Positions 5,163 to 5,354 of a DNA stretch of 5,354 nucleotides are shown in pieces. Source of the DNA: Candidatus Izemoplasmatales bacterium (GTDB lineage: Bacteria; Bacillota_I; Bacilli_A; Izemoplasmatales; Hujiaoplasmataceae); NCBI GenBank assembly GCA_028699855.1, contig JAQVTV010000084.1, positions 1 through 5,354 on the forward strand, given 5' to 3'. Numbering within the stretch: the first letter of the stretch is position 1; each line of letters opens with the position of its first letter. The notes under the pieces were generated by a model that had not been told where the DNA came from, did not search any database, and saw only the letters and a program-made list of their open reading frames with translations. Position numbers and translations under genes: made by a program.

Positions 5163-5354
5163 CTATTTGGCCCACTTGAGCCTGAGTGCATTGAGTACAA
5201 CCGATACGCTGCTGAAACTCATCGCAAGTGCAGCCAGCATCGGGTTGAGCGTGATTTGAAGCCATGGGTAGAGAATGCCCATGGCAATCGGGATACCGAT
5301 GATATTGTATATGAAGGCCCAAAACAAGTTCGTCTTGATTGTGGACATCGTATG
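5163..5354 (-). CDS. copA: Copper-exporting P-type ATPase CopA, C-terminal fragment (5' end outside window)
   Basis: The last 63 residues of a P1B-type ATPase that pumps Cu(I) out of the cytoplasm using ATP. The frame stays open to the window edge, and the residues before the first Met (H-T) fit the usual sequence there, so that Met is internal, not a start. The fragment contains [14 protein letters not shown], with the Tyr-Asn pair of membrane helix 7, and [18 protein letters not shown], with the Met-x3-Ser pair of helix 8; these supply copper-site ligands in CopA (Y/N and M/S). It ends with the short LKWAK tail common in the family. The stop (TAG) is followed after 17 bases by copZ. Silver transport is possible but the copZ-csoR context favours copper. 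The phosphorylation and metal-binding domains lie off the right edge. Confidence 0.95.
   Translation of the reverse strand, partial: HTMSTIKTNLFWAFIYNIIGIPIAMGILYPWLQITLNPMLAALAMSFSSVSVVLNALRLKWAK

Noticed and set aside
5146..5322. N-terminal extension of copZ to an ATG at 5322 (129 residues)
   Set aside because: The extra residues overlap copA, which is clearly real in another frame, and look like out-of-frame translation; the ATG at 5145 has a ribosome site and gives a standard CopZ length.

Overview
The window is a single-strand gene block: every gene I can support reads on the minus strand, so transcription runs from right (about 5354) to left (about 1). The proteins, the SD-type ribosome binding sites and the sigma-A-like promoters suggest a low- to mid-GC Gram-positive lineage (Bacillota or a deep-branching relative; GC looks like the mid-40s by eye, not counted). 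TGA is used as a stop codon in copZ and in the S-component gene, which argues against the mycoplasma code. The first 15 bases are an Illumina adapter remnant, so this is almost certainly the end of an assembled (possibly metagenomic) contig and the left edge is not biological.

In order of transcription: (1) a copper homeostasis operon, copA (only its C-terminus is inside the window), copZ (Cu+ chaperone) and csoR (Cu+-sensing repressor), tightly packed with copZ and csoR overlapping by four bases. (2) A promoter followed almost at once by a clear cobalamin riboswitch (about 4493-4636). It precedes a two-gene module: a lipoprotein with a DUF4430/transcobalamin-like domain, and, one base later, a six-helix membrane protein resembling an ECF-transporter S component. 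Together these predict capture and import of vitamin B12 or a related corrinoid. (3) A large membrane-anchored signalling protein with four PAS domains, a GGDEF domain and an HD-GYP domain, predicted to make and/or break cyclic-di-GMP. (4) A classical ferritin with its own promoter and a strong intrinsic terminator. (5) At the left edge, traces of a further promoter, SD and start codon cut off by the adapter.

The common thread is metal and metal-cofactor handling: copper efflux, cobalamin uptake and iron storage, plus a c-di-GMP sensor protein. The most interesting part is the riboswitch-controlled lipoprotein plus S-component pair, because most ECF transporters work without an extracytoplasmic binding protein, and because the riboswitch's own 3' conserved box is complementary to the downstream Shine-Dalgarno sequence. 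I see no mobile element, CRISPR array, rRNA or tRNA.
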